The notes beneath the pieces are model-generated. The model ran no database searches. It was not told where the DNA came from and saw nothing but the letters and a program-made list of their open reading frames with translations. This document shows, one piece after another, positions 28,161 through 36,861 of a stretch of 64,000 bases of DNA (positions within the stretch are counted from its first letter, which is position 1; each line of letters opens with the position of its first letter). The position numbers and the translations under genes are program-made. Source of the stretch: Sediminibacillus halophilus (GTDB taxonomy: Bacteria > Bacillota > Bacilli > Bacillales > Amphibacillaceae); assembly GCF_900103695.1 (NCBI RefSeq), contig NZ_FNHF01000001.1, forward strand, positions 1,274,961-1,338,960, written 5' to 3'.

Positions 28161-28203
28161 AAAACCGACCGAGTTCGAATTTCGAATCATCGGTCGGTAT
28201 TTC
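28161..28203. repeat. CCGACCGA hairpin, copy 6 with paired arm changes
   Basis: Arms AAAACCGACCGAGTTCGAA and TTCGAATCATCGGTCGGTAT. Relative to other copies, an A-to-C change in the left arm is matched by T-to-G in the right, keeping the stem. It lies between convergent prsA and yhaL. Confidence 0.8.
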
Positions 28204-28274
28204 TCCTATCCGTCATGCCTGTTTCCCGAGCTCTTTCTTTCACATAACCGTTTTAAAGGCTTGATACTTCTTCA

Positions 28275-28490
28275 TTACATAGAAGTCATTTGTTTCTGTT
28301 CTGTCTCTGCTTCATTCTGGTGTCGCTGCCCACGTTCACTTTGTATCCGATCCATGTATATTTTTCCTTCCCGTTCAATAAACTGCATCTCCAGCTTTTT
28401 CTCTGCTCTGATAGCCCTAAAAGCCATATATCCACTGAAAAAAATAAAAAGGATGAACATATAAACCCACCAAGGAATCCCCAGTATCAT
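28275..28490 (-). CDS. yhaL: Sporulation protein YhaL
   Basis: 71 residues. N-terminal membrane helix PWWVYMFILFIFFSGYMAF followed by a charged helical tail with QFIEREGKIYMDRI. Pattern, length and position next to prsA match B. subtilis YhaL, made in the mother cell. ATG 28490 has AAGGAGGG upstream. Its exact role in sporulation is not known. Confidence 0.85.
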   Translation of the reverse strand: MILGIPWWVYMFILFIFFSGYMAFRAIRAEKKLEMQFIEREGKIYMDRIQSERGQRHQNEAETEQKQMTSM

Positions 28491-28563
28491 CGCACAGCCC
28501 TCCTTGTCCCTATTTGCTATTTAAAATATATGCAGGAACACGTCAAATATGACAGGCCTGTTG

Positions 28564-29835
28564 TCAGATTTCGGCTCGTCTCTGATTGTTTTCCAGTTTT
28601 TTAAACATATACCAATATACAAAGGCACTCATGACAGCAAACAGGCCTAATGCGGCAAACACAACGGGATATGCAAGATAGTTTGTCAATACTAGACTTA
28701 AGGGCGCCATTAATTTGCCGACAGTAAAACGAAGGCTGGCTGCAGAAAAATATTGTCCGCGCATATGCTGTGGAGCCAGCTTTGCGACAAAGCTTTCCTG
28801 AATGCCGACTACCATCAACTCGGCCATGGTAAATAAGCCCATGGCAAAAATAAACATCCAAATACTCTCGGTAATGCCATATAGGAATATTCCTATGGCA
28901 TAGAGAAGACTCGATGCCACGAACACCCACTTTTCTTTGAAACGGTTCATGACTCGGGTAATAAACACCGTAAATATAGCTACCAATAGCCCATTCTCAG
29001 CCAGCACTAAGGCAAATGCCTTCTCTCCACTAATGCTGAGCTTAAAGTCCCCCAGTTGAATCAAGGTTTGATTATCAATCACTTCGCTTGTATACACAGC
29101 GATGAGAATATCGAGTTGCATAAATGTCTGCGCAACAAGAACGCCGGCGATGATAAACAATAAAAAAGTCCGGTCTTTGGCTATGATTCGATAGTCACTT
29201 AATTCATCCCATACAGCTTTGTACCAACGAACCTTCGCTTCTTTCCTCCGAAATTTTAACGTCACCGTTTCTCCCAGGAACCGCTGCAGGATAATCGTCA
29301 AAGTCCCAGTCAGAAGCGCCCCAGCCAACAGCATTTCGAACCGGTAACTGTAAAATAAAAAACTGCCGATGATCGGGCCGACAACGACTGCAATATTGAT
29401 CGACGTATAAAATACAGCAAATACGGAAGCACGGTGTTTTTCTGATACAACGTCGGCGACCATCGCGTGTGATGCCGGCCAGTATAACGCTCCCCATATT
29501 CCCAGTAAACTGAATGCTACAAACGTCCCTATTGGTGACTGGTACCAGGGTGAGTTTGCTAAAGCAAATAACAGAAACGTCAAAAACTGTCCGAAGGAGG
29601 AAATAACCATCATTCGTTTCCTGCCGAAGCGGTCTGCACAATACCCTCCTGTCAAGCTGGCTACCACCGAAAATGCCTGCGATAGTACTAGCAACCAACC
29701 AGCTTTGTCCTTCCCAAATGAATTTTCAAATAAAATTGTCATGAACGGAAAATAAGACCAAAAAAGAAAATTTGTTGTCCCTTCGCCAAATAGACGAATC
29801 TTTAAATTACGATCCCAATCCTTCCACCTCATCAT
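28564..29835 (-). CDS. MFS exporter
   Basis: 423 residues, 12 predicted membrane helices. The A-motif of drug exporters is visible as GGYCADRFGRKRMM between helices 2 and 3. The substrate is unknown. ATG 29835 or the next ATG has GAGGCGAAG upstream. B. subtilis has no MFS gene here between yhaL and yhaM, so it may have been added to the cluster. It is divergent from the yhaM-like gene. Confidence 0.85.
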   Translation of the reverse strand: MMRWKDWDRNLKIRLFGEGTTNFLFWSYFPFMTILFENSFGKDKAGWLLVLSQAFSVVASLTGGYCADRFGRKRMMVISSFGQFLTFLLFALANSPWYQSPIGTFVAFSLLGIWGALYWPASHAMVADVVSEKHRASVFAVFYTSINIAVVVGPIIGSFLFYSYRFEMLLAGALLTGTLTIILQRFLGETVTLKFRRKEAKVRWYKAVWDELSDYRIIAKDRTFLLFIIAGVLVAQTFMQLDILIAVYTSEVIDNQTLIQLGDFKLSISGEKAFALVLAENGLLVAIFTVFITRVMNRFKEKWVFVASSLLYAIGIFLYGITESIWMFIFAMGLFTMAELMVVGIQESFVAKLAPQHMRGQYFSAASLRFTVGKLMAPLSLVLTNYLAYPVVFAALGLFAVMSAFVYWYMFKKLENNQRRAEI

Positions 29836-29969
29836 CTTCGCCTCTGTTTCTATACGATTTTCCTTACCTGTACTAGCTGTATCCCAATGACAGCAGCTGT
29901 TCCATCGGCACTGATTTTTTCATTATACCAGAAACACCACTATAGGAAGCACGGAAAATTTCGGATCAG

Positions 29970-30014
29970 GTTACGCAATGGTAATGAATATTCAAGCGTG
30001 CTACATTGCGTTAC
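29970..30014. promoter_or_regulatory. Inverted repeat over the yhaM-like promoter
   Basis: GTTACGCAATG (29970-29980) and CATTGCGTTAC (30004-30014) form an 11-bp inverted repeat with one mismatch, centres about 34 bp apart. The right arm runs into a TACAAT -10-like element. It may be a dimer-of-dimers operator. Confidence 0.45.
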
Positions 30015-30080
30015 AATAGGAGGAGAATCGCTGCTTTATATAGTAGATACAGAAGTTTGAAGAAAAATGGAGTGATAGAT

Positions 30081-31310
30081 ATGGCTGAACAAGCCACTTA
30101 TTTTTATGATTTTATCCCGATTGACTACACAACGGATCAAGTACAGCGGAAGCAAATTCTGGCTGAATTCCCTCCGCCTGCACTCCCGGACAGCAGTGAA
30201 TATTTTACACTGGATGACCAAGTACCGGGCAGTACCATCACCCTCCGGCTTTTACTAAATGACTATCAAATCCAGCTCACTAAGACTAACAAACAGTTTC
30301 TAAAACTCCGATTCAGTAATAATGCTGGGGTCATGAATGCAAAGATGTGGGATAATCAAGGTTCCGTCGAACAAAACCAGCCACTTCTGGAAAAGTTCGC
30401 TGTGTTTGATGTAGAAGCGATGGTCGATGAGTTCAGAGGATTTAAATCGCTCACTATCCAGAAAATTACACCGTGCGAGACAGAAGTAAACCCGTTTTCT
30501 CTGTTGCCACACACCCAACAAAGCATTGAAGACTTAACGGTGGAATTGTTCAGCTACCTTGATGAGTTACAACACCCTTATCGCCAAATCGCCCGTGCCG
30601 TCATGACACGCTTTTGGGATCAATTTCGGATCAGGCCAGCTGCAAAAGGATATCACCATAATTATTTGGGAGGATTGCTAAAGCATACTGTCGGGCTGAT
30701 GCGATTCGCCCGATATCTTTTAAAACAAGAAGAAAATCATTTTCAGGCAGCAATGAAGCTGATCAATGTAGTAGAGAAGGCATATAAAAATGAACTATGG
30801 ACACAATTCCAGTCAGAAAATGGTGTGCAGCATTTAGTCTGGAAGGACACAATTGATCATTTATACCGACAGTTACAAGGTATGATGGAGCATAAAGAAA
30901 AACAACCGAATTACGATGTGATCATGACAAGTATTTTGTTCCATGATATCGGAAAGCTGCTTGAATACGACCATGCCGGCAAAACGTTCGATTCTTTTCA
31001 CTTTTTATTTCCGACAGCGGAACAAGCGTTACAGGAAAACCGCAAGCAAGCAGGTATCACAATGGATGAATTGGGAGTTATGATCGGGCATATTCCCTAT
31101 GGGGTCCTGCTGTTGAATAAAATAATTGAAACCGAGGGGATTTCGTTATCAATGGCCGCCATTCATCAGATGGCCCATTGCATATTATGCCATCACGGAC
31201 TTCCGGAATGGGGATCCTGTATTCAAAAGCCGCAAACAATCGAAGGGTACATCATCCATTTTGTCGATTATCTGGACAGCCGCTACGAAAACAGCGAAAC
31301 AGTGAAGTAG
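30081..31310 (+). CDS. YhaM-like OB-fold/HD-domain exoribonuclease, enlarged
   Basis: 409 residues. An OB-type nucleic-acid-binding domain (about 50-130, KQFLKLRFSNNAGVMNAKMWD) precedes an HD domain: YHHNYLGGLLKHT (192-203), FHDIGKLLEY (288-296), GHIPYG, and HCILCHHG (367-373). YhaM of B. subtilis (314 residues) has the same order and is a 3'-5' exoribonuclease. Here about 70 extra residues (210-280) separate the first histidines from HD. ATG 30081 follows GGAGTG. Unlike B. subtilis it is not in an operon with yhaN and yhaO but opposes them. Confidence 0.8.
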   Translation: MAEQATYFYDFIPIDYTTDQVQRKQILAEFPPPALPDSSEYFTLDDQVPGSTITLRLLLNDYQIQLTKTNKQFLKLRFSNNAGVMNAKMWDNQGSVEQNQPLLEKFAVFDVEAMVDEFRGFKSLTIQKITPCETEVNPFSLLPHTQQSIEDLTVELFSYLDELQHPYRQIARAVMTRFWDQFRIRPAAKGYHHNYLGGLLKHTVGLMRFARYLLKQEENHFQAAMKLINVVEKAYKNELWTQFQSENGVQHLVWKDTIDHLYRQLQGMMEHKEKQPNYDVIMTSILFHDIGKLLEYDHAGKTFDSFHFLFPTAEQALQENRKQAGITMDELGVMIGHIPYGVLLLNKIIETEGISLSMAAIHQMAHCILCHHGLPEWGSCIQKPQTIEGYIIHFVDYLDSRYENSETVK

Positions 31311-31453
31311 TAAATAATACTTTCTCGTTCACTGGCCACTTACTATTCCTGAAGTTTTAGTTAAACTTTTGACAGACCTCTAAGCGGCAACTTATGGCGG
31401 ATCCGGCACAGTTTCTCCGTACATAGAGGATAGACCTAACATAAGGCCTATTG

Positions 31454-31506
31454 TAAAAACCGGACTGAATAATGTTGAATACTTAGCCTGATAATTTCAT
31501 TCGGTT
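31454..31506. repeat. Degenerate CCGAACGA-family hairpin (3' of yhaM-like gene)
   Basis: AAAAACCGGACTGAAT and ATTTCATTCGGTTA pair imperfectly. ATGTTGGCCAC follows, resembling the outer end of other copies. Located in the convergent gap between the yhaM-like gene and the second GbsR-type gene. Confidence 0.45.
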
Positions 31507-31543
31507 ATTATGTTGGCCACAATTTTTTCAGCGTCATGAAAAT

Positions 31544-31576
31544 AAAAACCCTTGCCTTTGCCGGCAAGGGTTTTTG
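31544..31576. terminator. Terminator after the second GbsR-type gene
   Basis: Stem AAAACCCTTGCC/GGCAAGGGTTTT with a tight loop, A run and T run on the two sides. It lies directly past the stop codon. Confidence 0.85.
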
Positions 31577-31581
31577 AATAC

Positions 31582-32127
31582 CTAGTGCTTTGGGACATAC
31601 TTGAAAATTTCGCCTGATTCGACGACTTGGATGAATTTCATCAGCCAGCGATAATAATTTTGGGCATATTTCAGCCTGTCGATATCGTCAGCTATTTTCT
31701 GCTTTAAATGATCGTCTTCGGTCTGGTCACGGATCATCTCCAACTCATGAATAGCTTCTGCCGCTTCCTCAATGTTTGTTTCTGTGTGGTGACGCCACCT
31801 GTTTCCGAACAAAGAAGTGAAGGATTTATACCAATCTTCTTCTGATTTATACAAGTCCTTCCTTACCCCTTTTTTATAAGCCGGCTGAACCATTTTCATC
31901 TCAGCCAATGATCTGACTCCCGTCGACATACTTGTCTTGCTCATTTCCAGCGCGTCACGCATATCATCCAATGTCATCGGCTCTTCTGCAAAATACAATG
32001 CGCCGTATAGACGTCCTACTGATGAAGTAATCCCGTAAAGGTTCATGTTTTTTGCAATCACTTGTATAAACTTTTCAATGGTTTCTTCATACTCAGACCA
32101 TTCGCTTGATTTGTCACTATTTGGCAA
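31582..32127 (-). CDS. GbsR family transcriptional regulator (second copy)
   Basis: 181 residues, the length of B. subtilis GbsR. Winged helix with GRLYGALYFAEEPMTLDDM, LEMSKTSMSTGVRSL and KKGVRKDLYKSEEDWY, the last typical of GbsR, then a helical ligand domain. GbsR proper represses choline uptake and glycine betaine synthesis, but no gbsAB or opuB genes are in view. The TTG at 32127 lies six bases after GGAGGG and is preferred over TTG 32142. Confidence 0.85.
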   Translation of the reverse strand: MPNSDKSSEWSEYEETIEKFIQVIAKNMNLYGITSSVGRLYGALYFAEEPMTLDDMRDALEMSKTSMSTGVRSLAEMKMVQPAYKKGVRKDLYKSEEDWYKSFTSLFGNRWRHHTETNIEEAAEAIHELEMIRDQTEDDHLKQKIADDIDRLKYAQNYYRWLMKFIQVVESGEIFKYVPKH

Positions 32128-32180
32128 TGGAATACCCTCCAACCACTTTATCTTCAGTTATTTTATCATTCCTTTACCGA

Positions 32181-35135
32181 TTATGCTAATTCGATTACTT
32201 CACTATTTTCTAAATCGATAACAGGTATCTCTTCCAAGCTTTTTTGAATGGATTTGCTGCTAGAAAATAGAATAATCTGTTGTTGGTGGTCGGCAATATT
32301 TTTGAGAATACTGCCAAATTCCTCTTCTCGTTTTTGATCAAAATGGACAAAGGCATCATCAATAAAAAAAGGCATTTTTTCAGCCTGATACACGCTGCTT
32401 AAAGCAAGCCGAAGGGATACGTATAGTTGATCAGCTGTTCCTTTTGAAAGTTCCTCCACGGCATATCGGAATCCTTCCTGGTCTGATACGGAAAACGGAT
32501 GGCCATCTTCCGGAGGAAAAATGTCCACATATTTTCCTCCCGTCAATTTATGGAAGTGATTTGCAGCTACCCTGAGTGTGTGTGGTAAGTAATCCTGTTG
32601 ATAATTTAATTTTGTCTCGGAAAGCATTTCTTTGGCTGTTTGGTAAACCGCCCATTGTTTTACTTGTTTTTTCAGTTGTTCGATTTCCCCAGAATACTCG
32701 TGCTTGAATTGAGAAAAGTGTTCTGACCGCTCCATCCCGCTAATCTTGGAGCGAATGTCCGCTAACTGTTGCCTGGCTGCATCCATTCGGGATTCCAATT
32801 CTTTTAACCTTGTATCGATTTGTTCCAACCTTTGTTCTGCCTCCGCCTGACTGGGCAGATTGTCAAGGTAATGACTGATCTCCTTCCCTGACAGAAGAGG
32901 AGCAAGTTGACTGCGGCAACTATCCATTTTCCCCCTTATTGATTGGGCCTCTTGCTGTTGCCTTCCAAGACGCCGGAATTCTTCTTCATTTTGAACAGCT
33001 GCCGTCTTGAATAACAAGCCCGTGTCCTGTTCATAAGGCTGCATTTCCTCTATTAGCTGTTCCCTCTCCCGTGTAGTTTTTTCCAACCATTCCTCATACT
33101 GCGAGAGTGTTTGCCTGGTTTGTCTTTGTGTTTCCAACTGTTCTAGGAGTAAATGAACAAGATCCTTGGTTTTATCAGCATCCTCCAACCCATCCTCTTT
33201 AAAAAATTCCGTTAACGTTTTTCTGTAATCCTCCATCTGTTGGATCAATTCATCTTGCTCCTCGTCTAGGCGTATAAGAGAATGATATTTTTCCATACAG
33301 GCATTCAATTTATGATACAGCTTCGGCCAGTAAGCTGGATCCACATCGGCGAGAAAAGGATAGTGGCTTTTTTGTTCTTTAATTTGCCGTTCAACCTGCT
33401 GGTGTTTTTCCTGGATGAATTTTTTCCGTTCGGAAAGCTTCAATAACTGAAGCGACCGCTGCTTGATTTGACCGTTAATGGCATGCTCCTCATCCAAAAG
33501 CTGATAATGACGGCGAAGCTTCTCTTCAGCCTCCTTGTAGTCTGTCTCCGTCCCATGCATGGTAACCGGTTCACGCTTTGATGCAGGGCTGGACATCCTC
33601 TCTGGGAACTTTTTCGTGTACCAAACCGGGACCATTCCAGCCAGAAACAGAATAAGACCAATCGCATAAAAACTTTTGATATCGGACAGGAATGCTGCTG
33701 CTTCAAACAACACGGCACTTATTGCAGCCACACCAAACAATGTCCATGCCTGTCTCTTCCGCCATTTGTCAAACTGGTCAAGCATAACCGGGTTCCTATT
33801 AGAAGACTCAACGTACTCCTGCGTACGTTTTTTATCTACTATTTTCTGTAGTTCTACTGCTGTTGATTCCTCTAGTTTCCCCCTATCCAAACGTGTCTGC
33901 TCTTCCCGCAAAGAACGCAGCTCCTCCTCTGTACTTCGTTCTTCACGCTTTATGCTCTCCCATTCTGCTTCTACCTGCTGCTCTGCCTCTTTTATTTTAT
34001 GCCAGCTGTCCTCGAGGTGAAAAGGCATAGAAAAAGATCCAAGCTGCTCCCAGTTTAAATCAAGATGAAGATCGTTTACCTGCTGCTCTAGTTCTGTGGC
34101 CGCTTTTTTCCTTCTCTGTTTCAAGTAGTCTAACTGGCTTGCCTGCTGCTGATACGTTTGAGAAGCGGCACCTAATGCCTCTGCCTTTTCCAGTTTCTCT
34201 TTCGGCCATAATTTCTGGTGGAGTGACGATATTTCTTGTCGGTACTCCCGTTCGTTGCTTTCCAATACCGCCAACCTGCTCCGTAATGGTCGCAGTTGCT
34301 CTTGAAGATATTCATAACGCTCCAGACCCTTTTCCGGAAAATGGTCGGTTTCAGGTAGTCGGGTCCATTTATCTTGTTCTCCTGCAAGCATGTAAAGAAT
34401 CGGCAAAGCCTGCACTAGTTTTTCGTGCTTCGTCCTTGCCGCTTTTGCATCCTCTAAATCCCGCTGTATCATTTCTAGATTGCTTATCAGTTCGTCCTCT
34501 GTTTTTTTTTGCTGCTGATAGGATTCCTCCTGCTCCTGCAACTGAATCCACTCTTGCTGCATCGATGTTAACTTATTCAGCTGGCTGTTTATTTCCGGGT
34601 TCTTTCCCTGCGGCTTGAATCGTTTATCTAACTCATTTTCCAATTGTTTTTCAATGGAGTATATCTTGTCTGTACCGGTCATTCCTACGCCAAGAAGAAG
34701 TTCGCCGAGATCTTCCGCCTTCATGGCATGCAGTTTCATCAAGTCATCGGCATCAAACGAAAACACGGATGCAAAACTGTCCCGGTTCATGCCTTTTAAC
34801 TGTTTGCTCCACCAGTCACTCCCCTTCACGCTTCCGTCAGGCAGATAACAAATGGCTTCTCCACTTTGCTTTTCATGGGTTCTTTCGATATAAAAGATTC
34901 CTGCTTCTTCTGTCCACAGCTTTAATCTGCCTCCGATTTTCCCTCCGGTTTTTGGTCGAAAAAATTCACGCTGCTTCGGCGGGAGACCGAATAGGATAAA
35001 CAACATGAACTGCCGGATTGTTGATTTGCCGGACTCATTTGGCCCACTGATAAGGAACAGGTTTTCCTCCGGGAATCTTACACGGAAGTCCTGCCATTTA
35101 CCAAATCCATAAATATGGGCTGCTAACAGCTTCAT
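32181..35135 (-). CDS. yhaN: SMC-like ATPase YhaN (SbcE)
   Basis: 984 residues. Rad50/SbcC-like DNA repair ATPase. Walker A is GPNESGKST (31-39), signature ELSKGTADQLY near 900, Walker B PFFIDDAFVHFD. Long coiled-coil arms with Gln/Glu-rich heptads flank a central pair of hydrophobic helices (about 457-500), a known feature of YhaN. Works with YhaO as an SbcCD-type nuclease complex. Starts ten bases after yhaO with GAGGGAG upstream. Confidence 0.93.
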   Translation of the reverse strand: MKLLAAHIYGFGKWQDFRVRFPEENLFLISGPNESGKSTIRQFMLFILFGLPPKQREFFRPKTGGKIGGRLKLWTEEAGIFYIERTHEKQSGEAICYLPDGSVKGSDWWSKQLKGMNRDSFASVFSFDADDLMKLHAMKAEDLGELLLGVGMTGTDKIYSIEKQLENELDKRFKPQGKNPEINSQLNKLTSMQQEWIQLQEQEESYQQQKKTEDELISNLEMIQRDLEDAKAARTKHEKLVQALPILYMLAGEQDKWTRLPETDHFPEKGLERYEYLQEQLRPLRSRLAVLESNEREYRQEISSLHQKLWPKEKLEKAEALGAASQTYQQQASQLDYLKQRRKKAATELEQQVNDLHLDLNWEQLGSFSMPFHLEDSWHKIKEAEQQVEAEWESIKREERSTEEELRSLREEQTRLDRGKLEESTAVELQKIVDKKRTQEYVESSNRNPVMLDQFDKWRKRQAWTLFGVAAISAVLFEAAAFLSDIKSFYAIGLILFLAGMVPVWYTKKFPERMSSPASKREPVTMHGTETDYKEAEEKLRRHYQLLDEEHAINGQIKQRSLQLLKLSERKKFIQEKHQQVERQIKEQKSHYPFLADVDPAYWPKLYHKLNACMEKYHSLIRLDEEQDELIQQMEDYRKTLTEFFKEDGLEDADKTKDLVHLLLEQLETQRQTRQTLSQYEEWLEKTTREREQLIEEMQPYEQDTGLLFKTAAVQNEEEFRRLGRQQQEAQSIRGKMDSCRSQLAPLLSGKEISHYLDNLPSQAEAEQRLEQIDTRLKELESRMDAARQQLADIRSKISGMERSEHFSQFKHEYSGEIEQLKKQVKQWAVYQTAKEMLSETKLNYQQDYLPHTLRVAANHFHKLTGGKYVDIFPPEDGHPFSVSDQEGFRYAVEELSKGTADQLYVSLRLALSSVYQAEKMPFFIDDAFVHFDQKREEEFGSILKNIADHQQQIILFSSSKSIQKSLEEIPVIDLENSEVIELA

Positions 35136-35145
35136 TATGACTCCC

Positions 35146-36378
35146 TCATTTCTTTAATAGCTGATTCATCAACAAGTTTTCTGCCATTTGTTTGATTTCC
35201 GACTGCTCTTCTTCCGAAAATCCGGAAAGATACTTTCTTGCCTTGCGGTGATGAAGGATCGGCTGTAAATAACGGGTTATATTGTCTGTCTCCTGAAACC
35301 TTTTTGCCAATTCACCGGCAAAATGGTGACCCTTCTCCAGCTCTTCCCAGTTCCAGCTATCTTCAACTTGAACCGAGTAACCTTGTATGTAAGCCCACTT
35401 ATTCTCGGTTCGATCGATTTCATTACAAAAATCCACTGTTTCGTCCAGATACCCAGTCTGTTGCCAATCTTGAAGGACAGTTCGGTTACTGAAAAAAATA
35501 ACATGGAGAATCACTTTCCCAAAACGATTTTTACAATCCTCCAGATGCCTTTCGATAACCGGAACCATCTCCTGAGGATCTTTGCAGGAGGAAACATCCA
35601 CTTTGATGCTTTCAAAGCGGATTCGCTGCAACGGGTGAAAAGTCAGTGCTGCTTCTCCATTTTTTAACTCAACATGGTAACAGCCTCTTTCACCTGATTC
35701 TTTTTTTGAGCGCCCCTGGATGTTTCCTGGATAGACGACGGGAGGGAGTTGGTTTAATATGTCACGAGTATGAATATGCCCGAGCGCCCAATAATCAAAC
35801 TCCTTATCGGTCAGATCCCGCAAGTGGAAAGGAGCATAGACATCATGCTCTTTGTTGCTGTGAAGACTGCCGTGCAGCATGGCAATATGATACGGGGCTT
35901 CCCCTTGTATGGTGTATTCCTGCGTTTTATTCTTCGTGACCGCCCTTTCCCGGTAACTGAACCCATATATATTAGCAACAGTCACGCCATTTTTCTGAAA
36001 AGGAATCGAACGGACTTCTTGGTCGGAAAATACATGGACATTTCCAGGAAATTGATCAATAAACTTGCTGCCCTCTGTAAAGTCATGATTTCCATAGGAC
36101 AAATAAACTTCAATGTGGTGAACGTTCAACTTCTCAAAGGCCGCCTTTAACTGCATTCTTGCCAGCAGGCTGTGCTGATTTTCATCAAACACATCGCCGG
36201 CGATTAAAACAAAGTCGACTTGCTTTTCGATTGCCAGCCGGACAAGCGCTTCCAGAGCACCAAAAGTACTTCCTCTAATTTGTTCAAAAACGGCTTCCGG
36301 TACATTTCCCAAACCTTTGAACGGACTGTCCAAATGCAAATCGGCACTATGTAAAAAAGATATTTTTTCTTTTGCCAT
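35146..36378 (-). CDS. yhaO: SbcD-like nuclease subunit YhaO
   Basis: 410 residues. Calcineurin-like phosphoesterase domain with HSADLHLDSPF at the N-terminus, GDVFDEN, GNHD, MLHGS and ALGHIHTRD: the complete metal-binding set of SbcD/Mre11. The C-terminal half is a helical YhaN-binding region. First gene of the yhaON pair. ATG 36378 has GAAAGGAAA upstream. Confidence 0.94.
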   Translation of the reverse strand: MAKEKISFLHSADLHLDSPFKGLGNVPEAVFEQIRGSTFGALEALVRLAIEKQVDFVLIAGDVFDENQHSLLARMQLKAAFEKLNVHHIEVYLSYGNHDFTEGSKFIDQFPGNVHVFSDQEVRSIPFQKNGVTVANIYGFSYRERAVTKNKTQEYTIQGEAPYHIAMLHGSLHSNKEHDVYAPFHLRDLTDKEFDYWALGHIHTRDILNQLPPVVYPGNIQGRSKKESGERGCYHVELKNGEAALTFHPLQRIRFESIKVDVSSCKDPQEMVPVIERHLEDCKNRFGKVILHVIFFSNRTVLQDWQQTGYLDETVDFCNEIDRTENKWAYIQGYSVQVEDSWNWEELEKGHHFAGELAKRFQETDNITRYLQPILHHRKARKYLSGFSEEEQSEIKQMAENLLMNQLLKK

Positions 36379-36515
36379 ATAAACTTTCCTTTCCCATTTG
36401 GCTACAGTTTAATTTTAGCAAATCCAAAGGCCGAATGCACGTTCGTTATACGAGTTTCAGCTACAATCACGAACAAGCGCCAGCCTGTTCCAAATCAGCC
36501 AATGATTAAAGCAAC

Positions 36516-36820
36516 GGGACAAAAGCAAAAACCGAACGATGATTCGAAATCCTAAACATTCGAAATCGTTCGGCCTTTTTTTTGATTTTCACTCTAACCC
36601 TTGGCGAAAAATTAACCATTTTATTCTTTTCTAATGAAGAGTGCAAACCTCCACTACGGCAAGGTAACTTCGCTTTCTGCGGGTATATACTTTCTAAGAA
36701 AGTTGAATCCCCCCGTGGAAAACGGAGTATCAATCGAATCACCTGGATGCCTGATGAAGTTCTTATAAACTTCTTATCCTGTTATCGTTCGATTTTTGCA
36801 GATGAATTCATTCATGTCCC
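36516..36820. mobile_element. MITE-like element 2
   Basis: About 305 bp non-coding between natB and yhaO. The left end GGGACAAAAGC leads into the hairpin at 36527. The right end reads GGGACATGAATGAATTC on the other strand and has ATCGAACGATAACAGGATAA. The interior includes CTACGGCAAGGTAAC, resembling the core of elements 1 and 4. Confidence 0.55.
36527..36583. repeat. CCGAACGA hairpin, copy 7 (3' of natB)
   Basis: Arms AAAAACCGAACGATGATTCG and CGAAATCGTTCGGCC with a T8 run after the right arm. It lies 280 bp after natB and upstream of yhaO. Confidence 0.75.
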
Positions 36821-36861
36821 AGCCTCTTTCCAAATGAAGTAGAACCTTCCTGGAAAACGTA

